A DNA stretch of 64,000 bases from Actinomycetota bacterium (GCA_020160915.1 JAIUPK010000004.1:248001-312000), one strand, 5' to 3'; shown: positions 1 to 10,041, numbered from the stretch's first letter. Notes: generated by a model from the letters alone, not told the origin. Program-made: numbers and translations.

Positions 1-282
1 CGCGCCAAGCGCCCCGTCACGTTCGGTTGGGGTCCCCGCTTCCTGCACTCGACGGGACAGTTCCACAAGGGCGGACCCGCGGTCGGAGTATTCCTCCAGA
101 TCACGACCGTCGAGGATACCGACCTGCAGATTCCCGAGCGTCCGTTCACCTTCGGCCAACTCATTCGTGCTCAGGCGGATGGCGACGCGAGTGTGCTCGC
201 CGAGCACGGCCGGCCGGTGCTGAGTCTCACCTTGCGCAACCCCGGTGCGAGCATCCCGGTCGTCGTCAGCGCACTCAACTAG
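1..282 (+). CDS. pgi: Glucose-6-phosphate isomerase, C-terminal fragment (5' end outside window)
   Basis: The window opens inside a reading frame in frame 1 that encodes 93 residues and ends at TAG 280-282. The residues include FGWGPRFLHSTGQ followed by HKGG and VFLQIT, typical of the C-terminal part of the actinobacterial glucose-6-phosphate isomerase family, including transaldolase/isomerase fusions. The enzyme interconverts glucose-6-phosphate and fructose-6-phosphate in the cytoplasm. It sits 20 nt upstream of zwf on the same strand, as in other actinobacteria where pentose-phosphate genes are clustered. Because only the tail is visible, I cannot tell a stand-alone isomerase from a Tal-Pgi fusion. 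Confidence 0.8.
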   Translation, partial: RAKRPVTFGWGPRFLHSTGQFHKGGPAVGVFLQITTVEDTDLQIPERPFTFGQLIRAQADGDASVLAEHGRPVLSLTLRNPGASIPVVVSALN

Positions 283-302
283 CACGTCTCGCGAGGAGCA
301 CC

Positions 303-1844
303 ATGTCACCGGTGGAGATTTCGGCCGACTTCAACCCGCTCCGGTTGCCGTCGGATCGTCGGCTGAATCGGATTGCTGGCCCTAGCGGGCTGGTGATCTT
401 CGGTGTCACCGGCGACCTGTCCCGCAAGAAGCTCATGCCGGCGGTCTATGACCTCGCCAACCGAGGACTCCTGCCTCCGGGCTTCGCGCTGGTCGGCTTT
501 GCTCGCCGGGACTGGGAAGACGAGGACTTCGCCGAGGTCGTGCACGATGCCGTCAAGAAGTACGCGCGCACGCCGTTCGACGAGGATGTCTGGGCGCAGC
601 TGGCCCAGGGCATCCGCTTCGTGCAGGGCGAGTTCGATGACGCATCGGCCTTCGAGGATCTCAAGCAGACCATCGAAGACCTAGATCGTGATCGCGGCAC
701 GATGGGCAACCACGCCTTCTACCTGTCGATCCCGCCGAAGTCGTTCCCGCAGGTCACAGAGCAGCTGCGCAACTCCGGGCTAGCCGAGCAGCAGGACGGT
801 CAGTGGCGACGCGTGGTCATCGAGAAGCCGTTCGGCAGCGATCTCGTGACTGCCCGTGAACTCAATGCGGTGGTCGAGTCGGTCTTCCCGCCCGACAGCG
901 TCTTCCGGATCGATCACTATCTGGGCAAGGAGACGGTGCAGAACATCCTGGCGCTGCGCTTCGCCAACCAGCTGTACGAACCCATCTGGAACGCCAACTA
1001 CGTCGACCACGTGCAGATCACGATGGCAGAGGACGTGGGCGTCGGCGGTCGCGCCGGGTACTACGACGGCATTGGCGCGGCACGCGATGTGATCCAGAAC
1101 CATCTGCTTCAGCTCCTGGCGCTCACCGCCATGGAAGAGCCAGTCTCATTCGATGCCGCCGACCTGCGCGCCGAGAAGGAGAAGGTGCTCTCGGCGGTCC
1201 GTCTGCCGAAGGACTTGGGAAAGCACACCGCCCGGGGTCAGTACTCGGGCGGCTGGTCGGGCGGGGAGAAGGTCGTCGGATTCCTCGAAGAGGAGGGCAT
1301 GAACCCTCAGTCGACGACCGAGACCTTCGCGGCCATCCGCCTCGACATCGGCACGCGTCGCTGGGCCGGGGTGCCCTTCTACCTTCGCACCGGCAAGCGT
1401 CTCGGTCGCCGCGTGACCGAGATCGCTGTCGTCTTCAAGCGCGCTCCCCAGTACCTCTTCGCCGAGAGCCAGACCTCTGCTCTTGGGCAGAATGCCCTCG
1501 TCATCCGAGTGCAACCTGACGAGGGTGTCACGATCAGGTTCGGCTCGAAGGTTCCGGGCGCGGGCATGCAGGTGCGCGACGTGACCATGGACTTCGGTTA
1601 CGGTCACGCCTTCACGGAGGCCAGCCCCGAGGCGTACGAGCGTCTCATTCTGGACGTGCTTCTGGGTGACCCGCCCCTGTTCCCGCGGCACGAAGAGGTG
1701 GAACTGAGTTGGAAGATCCTCGACCCGATCGAGGAGTACTGGGCCAAGCAGGGCCAGCCGGAGCAGTACCGACCGGGAACGTGGGGTCCGCCGTCGGCTG
1801 ACGCCCTCATGGCCCGTGACGGTCGCAGTTGGAGGCGTCCATGA
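303..1844 (+). CDS. zwf: Glucose-6-phosphate 1-dehydrogenase
   Basis: This 513-residue protein oxidises glucose-6-phosphate to 6-phosphogluconolactone, the first step of the oxidative pentose-phosphate pathway and a main NADPH source. The N-terminal nucleotide-binding motif GVTGDLSRKK is at residues 34-43, EKPFG at 174-178, and the active-site signature RIDHYLGKE at 202-210 with the catalytic His205. The frame stays open upstream to position 27, but GAGGAG at 293-298 lies 4 nt before the ATG at 303 and homology begins after it, so I use that start. The stop overlaps the opcA start in an ATGA tetranucleotide (1841-1844), implying translational coupling to its assembly partner. Confidence 0.96.
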   Translation: MSPVEISADFNPLRLPSDRRLNRIAGPSGLVIFGVTGDLSRKKLMPAVYDLANRGLLPPGFALVGFARRDWEDEDFAEVVHDAVKKYARTPFDEDVWAQLAQGIRFVQGEFDDASAFEDLKQTIEDLDRDRGTMGNHAFYLSIPPKSFPQVTEQLRNSGLAEQQDGQWRRVVIEKPFGSDLVTARELNAVVESVFPPDSVFRIDHYLGKETVQNILALRFANQLYEPIWNANYVDHVQITMAEDVGVGGRAGYYDGIGAARDVIQNHLLQLLALTAMEEPVSFDAADLRAEKEKVLSAVRLPKDLGKHTARGQYSGGWSGGEKVVGFLEEEGMNPQSTTETFAAIRLDIGTRRWAGVPFYLRTGKRLGRRVTEIAVVFKRAPQYLFAESQTSALGQNALVIRVQPDEGVTIRFGSKVPGAGMQVRDVTMDFGYGHAFTEASPEAYERLILDVLLGDPPLFPRHEEVELSWKILDPIEEYWAKQGQPEQYRPGTWGPPSADALMARDGRSWRRP

Positions 1845-2809
1845 TTGTCGATCTGCCCAACACGACCACGAGCGCGGTGTCCAAGACCTTGGTCAAGATT
1901 CGCGAAGAGGGCGGCGCCGTCGCGCTGGGTCGGGTGCTCACCCTCATCATCTCGACCGCTTTGGGCGACGAGGAAGAGGCCATCGAGGCCGCCAACGACG
2001 CCTCGCGGGAGCATCCCATGCGAGTGCTCGTGGTGTCGACCTCGCCCACTCCGACCGATGACGAGGCGCGGGTGGACGCGCAGATCCGGGTGGGAGGCGA
2101 TGCGGGCGCGAGCGAAGTCGTTGTCATGCGAGCCTACGGGGATGCCGCGACCGACCCTGAAAGCCTCATCATGGGCCTCCTGCTGCCGGATGCGCCGGTG
2201 GTCGCCTGGTGGCCCGGTGAGGCCCCGGCGGCGGTCTCGGAGTCGGCAATCGGCCGAATCGCGCAGCGCAGGATCACCGATGCTGCCTCAAGCTCCGATC
2301 CACTCGGCGCGCTCGCGCGCATCGCCACGACCTACCAGCCTGGCGACACAGACTTCTCCTGGACCCGACTGACCCTGTGGCGGGCACAGCTTGCTGCCGT
2401 GCTCGACCAGCCCCCGTACCTTCCGGTGACTGCGGTGGAGGTGCATGGAGCGTCGGATTCCCCGTCAACCGTTCTTCTCGCCGCCTGGCTTCAGCTTCAA
2501 CTCAAGGTCAAGGTCGCACGCGAGGTGTCGACGAAGGCCCACGGCAGTAGCGGAATCCAGGGGGTGCGTCTGGACAGGTCAGCAGGACCAATCATGCTCG
2601 AGCGCACGGTCGCCAACACGGCGACCCTGGTGCAGCCCAACCAACCCACGCACGACATCTCGCTCCAGCGCCGCAGCCTACGGGACTGCCTGGCCGAGGA
2701 GCTGCGCCGACTCGATCCCGATGACCTCTTCGGCGATGTCGTCATGAAGGGCATCGGCCAGTTGAATGCGCCGACCACGGGGACTCACACGATCGTGGGG
2801 GCATCGTGA
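1841..2809 (+). CDS. opcA: Glucose-6-phosphate dehydrogenase assembly protein OpcA
   Basis: The product has 322 residues and matches the OpcA family, found in cyanobacteria and actinobacteria, which promotes oligomerisation and activity of Zwf. The protein carries no catalytic motif that I recognise. The start ATG at 1841 is preceded by GGAGG at 1831-1835 and overlaps the zwf stop by 4 nt; a TTG at 1829 in the same frame is less likely. The 3' end overlaps pgl in GTGA (2806-2809). The strict zwf-opcA-pgl order with interlocked codons suggests co-regulated, stoichiometric synthesis. Confidence 0.93.
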   Translation: MIVDLPNTTTSAVSKTLVKIREEGGAVALGRVLTLIISTALGDEEEAIEAANDASREHPMRVLVVSTSPTPTDDEARVDAQIRVGGDAGASEVVVMRAYGDAATDPESLIMGLLLPDAPVVAWWPGEAPAAVSESAIGRIAQRRITDAASSSDPLGALARIATTYQPGDTDFSWTRLTLWRAQLAAVLDQPPYLPVTAVEVHGASDSPSTVLLAAWLQLQLKVKVAREVSTKAHGSSGIQGVRLDRSAGPIMLERTVANTATLVQPNQPTHDISLQRRSLRDCLAEELRRLDPDDLFGDVVMKGIGQLNAPTTGTHTIVGAS

Positions 2810-3603
2810 GCAACGAGCGCCGCGTCATCCTGCACCCCGACAAGGAAGCCCTTGCTGCCGCTGTCGCTGCCCGGTTCCTGACCAAGATCGTCGATCTGAT
2901 CGACGAGTTCGATGAGGCCTCGGTGGCGCTCACCGGAGGCACGATGGGCATTGCGGTTCTGGCCGCGATCAACGCCTCTCCCGCGCGGGACTCCGTGGAC
3001 TGGAGCCGACTGAACGTCTGGTGGGGCGACGAACGCTGGCTGCCCGCTGGCGACCCTGACCGCAACGAGACCCAGGCGCGAGCGGCGTTGCTCGATCACG
3101 TGGCCCTCGATCCGGCACGGGTGCACCCGATGGGCGCATCCGACGCTGGTCTGTCGCTGGATGACGCTGCCGACGCGTATGCGGCGGACCTTGCGCTCAA
3201 TGCGCGCAGAGGCCACGTTCCGAATCTGGACATCACGTTCCTCGGCATGGGGCCAGACGGTCACATCGCGTCGTTGTTCCCCGAGCGTTCGGGCATCCGT
3301 GAGTCGGAGCGCACCGTGATCGCCGTGCGCAACTCCCCTAAGCCCCCTCCGGAGCGGCTGAGCCTGACCCTGCCGGTGCTCAACTCGTCGGCGCGCGTGT
3401 GGCTCGTGGTGGCCGGGGCTGACAAGGCATCGGCACTCGGGTTGACGCTGGCGGGCGCGAGCATCAACGAGGTGCCCGCCGCTGGCATCGAGGGGCGTCG
3501 CCGGACGCTGTTCTTCGTCGACGCCGAGGCCGCAGCGGAGGTTCCCGAGAACCTCATCGATCCGGGCCAGTTCTGGACTCGCGCGGACGACATCGCGGAC
3601 TAG
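2806..3603 (+). CDS. pgl: 6-phosphogluconolactonase
   Basis: The 265-residue enzyme hydrolyses 6-phosphogluconolactone to 6-phosphogluconate, the second oxidative pentose-phosphate step. Family motifs are visible: TGGTMG near residue 43, GDERWLP at 74-80 and GMGPDGHIASLFP at 147-159. It starts with GTG at 2806, overlapping the opcA stop by 4 nt, with a G-rich ribosome site at 2795-2801. The gene is convergent with rbpA and the two stop codons interlock in CTAG (3600-3603). No 6-phosphogluconate dehydrogenase gene follows in this window. Confidence 0.93.
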   Translation: MSNERRVILHPDKEALAAAVAARFLTKIVDLIDEFDEASVALTGGTMGIAVLAAINASPARDSVDWSRLNVWWGDERWLPAGDPDRNETQARAALLDHVALDPARVHPMGASDAGLSLDDAADAYAADLALNARRGHVPNLDITFLGMGPDGHIASLFPERSGIRESERTVIAVRNSPKPPPERLSLTLPVLNSSARVWLVVAGADKASALGLTLAGASINEVPAAGIEGRRRTLFFVDAEAAAEVPENLIDPGQFWTRADDIAD

Positions 3604-3959
3604 CTGGCGGTGCCCCTGCGCTCGCGCAACTGAGTCAGCGCCTCTTCGAGAAGCGTCGCCGCCTCTTCTTCGGTGCGGCGTTCCTTCACGTAGGCCAGGT
3701 GAGTCTTGTACGGCTCCAGCTTGGCCACCGACGGCGGATTGTTCTTGTCGCGGCCAGCGGGCAACCCCGTCGACGGTGAGTCGATGATGTCCGGGATCTC
3801 CTCGTCGGGCAGGTTCGCAGCGAAATTGCGCACCGTCTCGTTGCCCATCTCATCCCAGTAGGAGACCTGGATGCGGTCCGCGTGGTAGCCACGGTCCTGC
3901 TCTCCCATGGGGCCGGCCCCTACACGGGAACCACGAATTGCACTGCCACCGGATGCCAT
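3600..3959 (-). CDS. rbpA: RNA polymerase-binding protein RbpA
   Basis: This 119-residue actinobacterial transcription factor binds RNA polymerase and the principal sigma factor and stabilises the open complex. The sequence from MASGGSAIRG through DSPSTGLPAGRDK to the charged C-terminal helix is characteristic, and it has no cysteines, so it is the zinc-free type. I start at ATG 3959, with AAGGGG 4-5 nt upstream, rather than at the upstream in-frame ATG 4022, which would run into secG. It lies 8 nt after secG and is probably the last gene of the gap-pgk-tpiA-secG-rbpA unit. Confidence 0.93.
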   Translation of the reverse strand: MASGGSAIRGSRVGAGPMGEQDRGYHADRIQVSYWDEMGNETVRNFAANLPDEEIPDIIDSPSTGLPAGRDKNNPPSVAKLEPYKTHLAYVKERRTEEEAATLLEEALTQLRERRGTAS

Positions 3960-3967
3960 GATGCCCC

Positions 3968-4216
3968 TTACGCGCCGTCGAACTTGGTGATGAGCCCGAG
4001 AACCACGATGCACGTGATCCACACCAGAGCGAGAATGACCGTGATCCGGTTGAGGTTGCGCTCGGCCACGCCCGACGCGCCGAGGTTCGACGTGACGCCG
4101 CCTCCGAACATGTCGGAGAGGCCGCCGCCGCGACCGCGGTGGAGCAGAATCAGGAGGGTGAGCAGCAGGCTCGTGATACCGAGAATGACCTGCAGCACTA
4201 CCTGGAGAATTTGCAC
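3968..4216 (-). CDS. secG: Preprotein translocase subunit SecG
   Basis: The 82-residue membrane protein is the SecG subunit of the SecYEG translocon. Two hydrophobic helices (about residues 4-25 and 58-76) flank the conserved cytoplasmic loop with RGRGGGLSDMFGGG at about 28-40. The start is GTG 4216, which follows GAAAGGG about 7 nt upstream. The frame is open further upstream, but that region overlaps tpiA and shows no homology. It lies 52 nt downstream of tpiA, the usual actinobacterial neighbour. Confidence 0.9.
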   Translation of the reverse strand: MQILQVVLQVILGITSLLLTLLILLHRGRGGGLSDMFGGGVTSNLGASGVAERNLNRITVILALVWITCIVVLGLITKFDGA

Positions 4217-4268
4217 GGGGTAACCCTTTCGAAAAGCCTTGCCAAGTATAAGCGATCGCTGATCGGGT

Positions 4269-5066
4269 TCAGGTTCCGACGTGCTTCTGGAAGCGGGCGA
4301 TGCTCGCAAACTCCGCGACATCCAGGCTTGCTCCGCCGACCAGCGCGCCGTCGACGTTGGGCTCGCGCATGAGCGACGCGATGTTGCCGGACTTGACCGA
4401 TCCGCCGTACAGGATGCGCGTGGCATCCGCGACGTCGGCGCCGTAGAGCTCGGCGAGGGTCTCGCGGAGCTTGGCCGCAACCTGCTCGGCCTGCTCTGGC
4501 GTTGCCGCGAGCCCCGAACCGATCGCCCAGACCGGCTCGTAGGCGATCACGATGTCGGGCGTTCCCTTGATGTCGGCGAGTGCCGCCTTCAGCTGGGCCA
4601 CCGGCACGGCGCTGGGACCGTGCTTCTCCAGGTCGTCGGCAGTCTCGCCCACGCACAGCACCGGCACGAGGCCGTGCTTGATCGCCGCAGCGACCTTGCG
4701 CCCGAGCTGCTCATCGGTCTCGCCGTGCATGGTGCGGCGCTCCGAGTGGCCGATGATCACGTAGCTGCACTCGAGCGCCTTGAGGAACGCGCCGGAGATC
4801 TCACCCGTGTAGGCGCCCGAGTCGAACTCGGAGACATCCTGGGCGCCGAAGACGACGTCGAGCTTGTCGCCCGACACCAGCGACTGCACGGAGCGCAGGT
4901 CGGTGAACGGCGGGAACACGGCGACCTCGGAGCCGCCCGCGCCGAAGTCGTGATTCGCATCCTTGAGCGTCCAGGCGAGCTTCTGCACAAACGCGACCGC
5001 CTGCAGGTGGTCGAGGTTCATCTTCCAGTTGCCCGCGATCAGCGGCACCCGCTTCACTGCTGCCAT
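4269..5066 (-). CDS. tpiA: Triosephosphate isomerase
   Basis: The 265-residue glycolytic enzyme interconverts dihydroxyacetone phosphate and glyceraldehyde-3-phosphate. Catalytic residues are visible: Lys15 in AGNWKMN, His107 in IIGHSERR and Glu177 in AYEPVWAIG. Its ATG at 5066 lies inside the end of pgk (13-nt overlap), so translation is probably coupled. Length and motifs are normal for the family. Confidence 0.96.
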   Translation of the reverse strand: MAAVKRVPLIAGNWKMNLDHLQAVAFVQKLAWTLKDANHDFGAGGSEVAVFPPFTDLRSVQSLVSGDKLDVVFGAQDVSEFDSGAYTGEISGAFLKALECSYVIIGHSERRTMHGETDEQLGRKVAAAIKHGLVPVLCVGETADDLEKHGPSAVPVAQLKAALADIKGTPDIVIAYEPVWAIGSGLAATPEQAEQVAAKLRETLAELYGADVADATRILYGGSVKSGNIASLMREPNVDGALVGGASLDVAEFASIARFQKHVGT

Positions 5067-6271
5067 CCGAGGACCTCCAGTCCAGGCAGGCGCTTTCCCT
5101 CGAGGAACTCGAGGCTTGCACCGCCGCCGGTTGAAATGTGACCGAACTGGTCGTCGCTAAACCCGAGGGCACGTACAGCGGCCGCCGAGTCACCACCGCC
5201 GACGACGCCGAAGCCGTCGAACGATGCGAGAGCGGATGCCACGGCCTTCGTGCCCGCGGCGAACGCGGGCAGCTCGAACACGCCCATGGGTCCGTTCCAG
5301 AACACCGTGCGTGACGCCGAGATCACCTCGGCGAAGCGCGCCGACGTGTCAGGACCGATGTCGAGTCCGAGGCCGGAGGCACCGAACGGGGTGTCCTCGA
5401 TCGCGTCAGCGGGTGCGACCACGTGGTCGGCATCACCCGAGAAGGATGCCGCGACCACGATATCCGTCGGCAGGACGATCTCGACGCCCAGCTTCTGGGC
5501 CTGTTCGAGGTATCCCTTGACCGCATCGACCTGGTCGAGTTCGAGGAGGCTTGCCGCAACCTTGTGTCCCTGCGCCACGAGGAAGGTGTACACCATGCCG
5601 CCACCGACGAGCAGGGTATCGACCTTCGGCAGCAGCGCGCCGATGACCGCGAGCTTGTCTGACACCTTCGAGCCGCCGAGAACCACCGTGTACGGCTTCT
5701 CCGGGGTGACCGTCAGCCGCTCGAGTACCGACAACTCCTCCTGGATGAGCAGGCCGGCCGCGCTCGGAAGTTGCTGCGCGAGCTCGTAGACGCTGGCCTG
5801 CTTGCGGTGAACGACCCCGAAGCCGTCGGACACGAAGGCATCGCCGAAGCGGGCCAGCTTCTTGGCGAAGTGCTCGCGATCGCTGTCGTCTTTCGTGGTC
5901 TCGTGAGCGTTGAACCGCAGGTTCTCCAGCAGGGCGATGTCGCCGTCGGCGAGCCCCTCCACGGCCTCTTCTGCGGCCGATCCCACGGTGTCGTTCGCGA
6001 ACACCACCGGCTTGCCGAGAAGTTCGCTCAGCCGCTGGGCGACCGGCTCAAGGCTGTACTTGGAGTCGGGTTCACCGTCGGGGCGCCCCAGATGGGATAC
6101 GACGATGACGCGAGCTCCGGCGTGCAGGAGCGCGTTCAGGGTGGGCAGCGACGCACGAATGCGCCCGTCATCCGTGATCTGGCCGTTCTTCAACGGCACA
6201 TTCAGATCGCAGCGGACGATGACCCGCTTACCCCGAAGATTCCCCAGCGAATCGATTGTTCGAAGGGACAT
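5054..6271 (-). CDS. pgk: Phosphoglycerate kinase
   Basis: The 405-residue enzyme transfers phosphate from 1,3-bisphosphoglycerate to ADP. The N-terminal RCDLNVPL motif (about residues 19-26), SHLGRP (about 60-65), and the C-terminal nucleotide-site motifs including GGSKVSDK and GGGDSAAA are intact. It follows gap by 6 nt and overlaps tpiA by 13 nt. ATG 6271 has a GAAGGGA-like sequence in the opposite orientation and no convincing Shine-Dalgarno, so coupling to gap is likely. Confidence 0.96.
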   Translation of the reverse strand: MSLRTIDSLGNLRGKRVIVRCDLNVPLKNGQITDDGRIRASLPTLNALLHAGARVIVVSHLGRPDGEPDSKYSLEPVAQRLSELLGKPVVFANDTVGSAAEEAVEGLADGDIALLENLRFNAHETTKDDSDREHFAKKLARFGDAFVSDGFGVVHRKQASVYELAQQLPSAAGLLIQEELSVLERLTVTPEKPYTVVLGGSKVSDKLAVIGALLPKVDTLLVGGGMVYTFLVAQGHKVAASLLELDQVDAVKGYLEQAQKLGVEIVLPTDIVVAASFSGDADHVVAPADAIEDTPFGASGLGLDIGPDTSARFAEVISASRTVFWNGPMGVFELPAFAAGTKAVASALASFDGFGVVGGGDSAAAVRALGFSDDQFGHISTGGGASLEFLEGKRLPGLEVLGWQQ

Positions 6272-6277
6272 GGCCGG

Positions 6278-7318
<1,041 letters not shown>

Positions 7319-7347
7319 TCATCTCATGCTGTGGTGGTGGTGGAGAA

Positions 7348-7372
7348 GTGGCCGGGGCGGGGCCCCGGCCAC
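7348..7372 (-). terminator. Hairpin downstream of sodA
   Basis: A perfect 10-bp inverted repeat (GTGGCCGGGG at 7348-7357, CCCCGGCCAC at 7363-7372) encloses a 5-nt loop in the 94-bp gap between sodA and gap. It begins 8 nt after the sodA stop. The T-tract on the minus strand is weak (TTCTCC), so termination strength is uncertain. Confidence 0.6.
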
Positions 7373-7379
7373 CATGCCG

Positions 7380-8006
7380 CTATGACAGTACCAGCAGGCC
7401 GTCAGTCTTTTCGCGCGCCACCGTGAAGCGCTCCTGCACGTTCGCCCAGTTGGCGATGTTCCAGAACGCCTTCACGTAGTCGGCGCGCACGTTCTTGTAG
7501 TCGAGGTAGTAGGCGTGCTCCCAGACATCCAGGAGCAGGAGCGGGACTGTGCCCGCCGCGAAGTTGCTCTGCTGGTCGAAGAACTGGTTGATGAGCAGCT
7601 TCTGGCCGATCGAGTCCCACGTGAGTGCGGCCCAGCCCGAGCCCTGCACGCCCATCGCCGCTGCGGTGAAGTGGGCCGTGAACTTGTCGAACGAACCGAA
7701 GTTGTCGTCGATCGCACTGGCGAGGTCGCCGGTCGGCTTGTCGCCACCGTCGGGCGACATGTTGGTCCAGAAGATCGAGTGGTTCACGTGGCCACCCAGG
7801 TTGAACGCGAGATCCTTCTCGAGCTTGTTGATATTGGCGAGCTCACCGCTCTCGCGCGCCTCCGCCATGGCGGCGAGGGCAGCGTTGGCGCCAGTCACAT
7901 AGGCCTGGTGGTGCTTGCTGTGGTGCAACTCCATGATCGTGGCGCTGATGCTCGGCGCGAGTGCCGAGTAGTCGTATGCGAGCTCCGGGAGCGTGTAGTC
8001 AGCCAT
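7380..8006 (-). CDS. sodA: Superoxide dismutase, Mn type
   Basis: The 208-residue cytoplasmic enzyme dismutates superoxide. Metal ligands by alignment to E. coli MnSOD are His28, His76, Asp160 and His164 (DVWEHAYYL). Gly72 and Gln141 occupy the positions that separate Mn-type from Fe-type enzymes, so manganese is the likely cofactor, though cambialistic use cannot be excluded. The ATG at 8006 has AGGAGA upstream; an in-frame ATG at 8051 is rejected. It stands between whiA and gap as an apparently independent unit, followed by a hairpin. Confidence 0.94.
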   Translation of the reverse strand: MADYTLPELAYDYSALAPSISATIMELHHSKHHQAYVTGANAALAAMAEARESGELANINKLEKDLAFNLGGHVNHSIFWTNMSPDGGDKPTGDLASAIDDNFGSFDKFTAHFTAAAMGVQGSGWAALTWDSIGQKLLINQFFDQQSNFAAGTVPLLLLDVWEHAYYLDYKNVRADYVKAFWNIANWANVQERFTVAREKTDGLLVLS

Positions 8007-8100
8007 TCGAGAATCTCCTAGCAATAGGCCCTGAAACCTCGATCTGAGCACCGAGGCGGGATGACGTTTTCCAGTCTAGTAGGCCTAACGCACGGCGCTC

Positions 8101-8114
8101 CGGGATGCTTCCCG
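8101..8114 (-). terminator. Small hairpin after whiA
   Basis: CGGGA and TCCCG flank a 4-nt loop, 6 nt past the whiA stop. The stem is only 5 bp and no T-run follows, so this is a weak candidate terminator. Confidence 0.25.
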
Positions 8115-8120
8115 TCGCGA

Positions 8121-9098
8121 CTATTCGTCGAGATCGGGCGGCAGATTGGCGTCGGTCGCGGGAAGACCCAGGTCGGATGCGCGCTTGTCGGCCATCGCCA
8201 GCAGGCGACGGATGCGCCCCGCGACGGCATCCTTCGTCATCGGCGGATCGGCATGGTGGCCGAGCTCGTCAAGGCTCGAGTCGCGGAATCGGAGGCGCAG
8301 TTCACCGGCGTAGCGCAGGTGCTCCGGCACGTCACCGTCGAGGATCTCCAGGGCGCGCTCCACCCGGGCGCACGCCGCCACGGCCGCTTGCGCGGACCGG
8401 CGGAGGTTGGCGTCGTCGAAGTTGACCAGCCGGTTGGCGGTGGCGCGCACCTCCCGGCGCTGGCGCAATTCGTTCCAGGCGGCAACACCCTTCGTCGCAC
8501 CCATGAGCTCGAGCATCGCCCCAATGGCTTCACCATCGCGCACCACGACGCGGTGAACGCCGCGCACCTCCCGTGCCTTCGCGGCGATTCTGAGGCGGCC
8601 GGCAGCGCCGACCAGGGCCATGGCGGCCTCATTCCCGGGGCAGGTCACCTCGAGCACCGCAGAGCGGCCGGGGTCGGTGAGGCTGCCCGACGCCAGGAAA
8701 GCGCCACGCCACACTGCGGCGAGGTCTTCGCGGCTGCCGGTCGTGAGCCGGTTGGGCAGGCCGCGGATGGGGCGGCGGCGGGCATCGAGCAGTCCGGTCT
8801 GGCGCGCGAGGGTCTCTCCCCCGTCGAGTACCCGCACGAGGTAGTGGCTCGTGCGACGCACCCCGGAAGCCGAGACGATCGTGATCTCCGCGCGAACTCC
8901 GTACAACTCGGCAATGTCTTTGCGGATGCGCTTCGCGAGTTGCTCGCTCTCGACCTCGGACTCGACGGCGATGCGTCCGGAGATGACGTGGAGGCCGCCG
9001 GAGAAGCGGAGGATCGTGGCAAGTTCAGCCGCTCGCACTGTTGTCTTGCCGGACTGGATTGCTCCCAGTTCCTCTTTCACCTCGGCGGTAAGTGCCAC
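8121..9098 (-). CDS. whiA: DNA-binding regulator WhiA
   Basis: The 325-residue protein belongs to the WhiA family: an N-terminal degenerate LAGLIDADG-like domain followed by a C-terminal helix-turn-helix. In Streptomyces it controls sporulation septation, and in non-sporulating actinobacteria it is retained with roles in division or growth. The N-terminus [10 protein letters not shown] is typical. It starts with GTG 9098 behind AAGGAGG at 6-nt spacing. It lies only 57 bp after rapZ, whereas most actinobacteria have yvcK between these genes. Confidence 0.95.
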   Translation of the reverse strand: MALTAEVKEELGAIQSGKTTVRAAELATILRFSGGLHVISGRIAVESEVESEQLAKRIRKDIAELYGVRAEITIVSASGVRRTSHYLVRVLDGGETLARQTGLLDARRRPIRGLPNRLTTGSREDLAAVWRGAFLASGSLTDPGRSAVLEVTCPGNEAAMALVGAAGRLRIAAKAREVRGVHRVVVRDGEAIGAMLELMGATKGVAAWNELRQRREVRATANRLVNFDDANLRRSAQAAVAACARVERALEILDGDVPEHLRYAGELRLRFRDSSLDELGHHADPPMTKDAVAGRIRRLLAMADKRASDLGLPATDANLPPDLDE

Positions 9099-9155
9099 GA
9101 GGAACCTCCTTCTGAAAGTCTGTCAGGTGTGATGCGCGAGATCAGCGTAGCCGCG

Positions 9156-10028
9156 TCACTCGCGGCCGAGATCCCGATGCTTGACGCTGACGGCCACGCC
9201 GGGAAGACTGCGCAACAGGGTGGCGAGCTCTTCGGCGACGGCCACCGAGCGGTGCTTTCCCCCCGTGCATCCAATGGCGATCGTAGCGTGTCGCTTGTTC
9301 TCCCGCTGGTAGCCGGCGAAGACCGGGGCCATCGCTGCCGCGTAGCTCGCGACGAACTCGGCGGCGCCCGGCTGGCTGAGCACGTAGTCGCTGACCTTCT
9401 GGTCGCGCCCAGTGAGCGCTTTGAGTTCCGGATCCCAGAACGGGTTGGGGAGGAAACGCGCGTCCGCAACGAGGTCGGCATCGGTGGGAACGCCGTACTT
9501 GAAGCCGAAGCTCATCACTGTGACACGGAGGCCGGCCGCGTTCTCCTCAGAGAACTTCTCGGTGATCGTGGTCGCGAGCTGATGGATGTTGAGCTCGGAC
9601 GTATCGATTACGACGTCGCTCGACTCCCGGATCTCCGCCATGCGGGATCGCTCCTCGGCGATGCCATCGAGGAGGGTTCCATCACCCTGAAGCGGGTGCG
9701 GACGACGCACCTGTTCGAAACGGCGCACCAGCGTCGCATCCGTCGCGTCGAGGAACAGCACTCGCACCATGGCGTTGTCGCGCAGCAACTCGATCGCCTG
9801 CTGAACGTCTGAGAAGAGCTTGCCGCCGCGCACGTCCACGATCGCCGCGATGCGCGGAAGCGAATTGCCGGCGTGCTGGGCCAGTTCCACGAGCGGCCGC
9901 AGCATCTGGGGCGGCAGGTTGTCGACGACGTACCAGCCGAGATCCTCGAGCGCGTTGCCAACCGTGGAGCGTCCGGCACCGGACATGCCGGTGACAATCA
10001 GCATCTCCTGGGTGGTTGGCTCGATCAT
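9156..10028 (-). CDS. rapZ: RapZ/YvcJ-family nucleotide-binding protein
   Basis: The 290-residue protein matches the RapZ (YvcJ) P-loop family. RapZ is an RNA-binding regulator of GlmS synthesis in E. coli; in Gram-positives its role is less clear. The Walker A region reads GMSGAGRST (residues 14-22), with Arg20 in place of the usual Lys, a change I also recall in mycobacterial homologues. The C-terminal [10 protein letters not shown] motif is intact. The start ATG 10028 has no Shine-Dalgarno, but TAGTCT lies 7 nt upstream, so the mRNA may be leaderless. It is downstream of uvrC. Confidence 0.93.
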   Translation of the reverse strand: MIEPTTQEMLIVTGMSGAGRSTVGNALEDLGWYVVDNLPPQMLRPLVELAQHAGNSLPRIAAIVDVRGGKLFSDVQQAIELLRDNAMVRVLFLDATDATLVRRFEQVRRPHPLQGDGTLLDGIAEERSRMAEIRESSDVVIDTSELNIHQLATTITEKFSEENAAGLRVTVMSFGFKYGVPTDADLVADARFLPNPFWDPELKALTGRDQKVSDYVLSQPGAAEFVASYAAAMAPVFAGYQRENKRHATIAIGCTGGKHRSVAVAEELATLLRSLPGVAVSVKHRDLGRE

Positions 10029-10035
10029 CGGTTCC

Positions 10036-10041
10036 AGACTA
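10036..10041 (-). promoter_or_regulatory. Leaderless -10 element for rapZ
   Basis: TAGTCT on the minus strand with a 7-nt gap to the rapZ ATG (10028) puts the transcription start at or next to the start codon. Confidence 0.5.

Noticed and set aside
27-302. N-terminal extension of zwf
   Set aside because: It overlaps the end of pgi in another frame and is Arg-rich nonsense; a ribosome site supports ATG 303.
7331-7345. GTGG repeats in the gap leader, also near 30273 and 53472
   Set aside because: Short low-complexity tracts without shared position or structure; not a repeat family.
8061-9812. 583-codon open frame antisense to whiA and rapZ
   Set aside because: Spans two real genes and their gap; composition shadow only.
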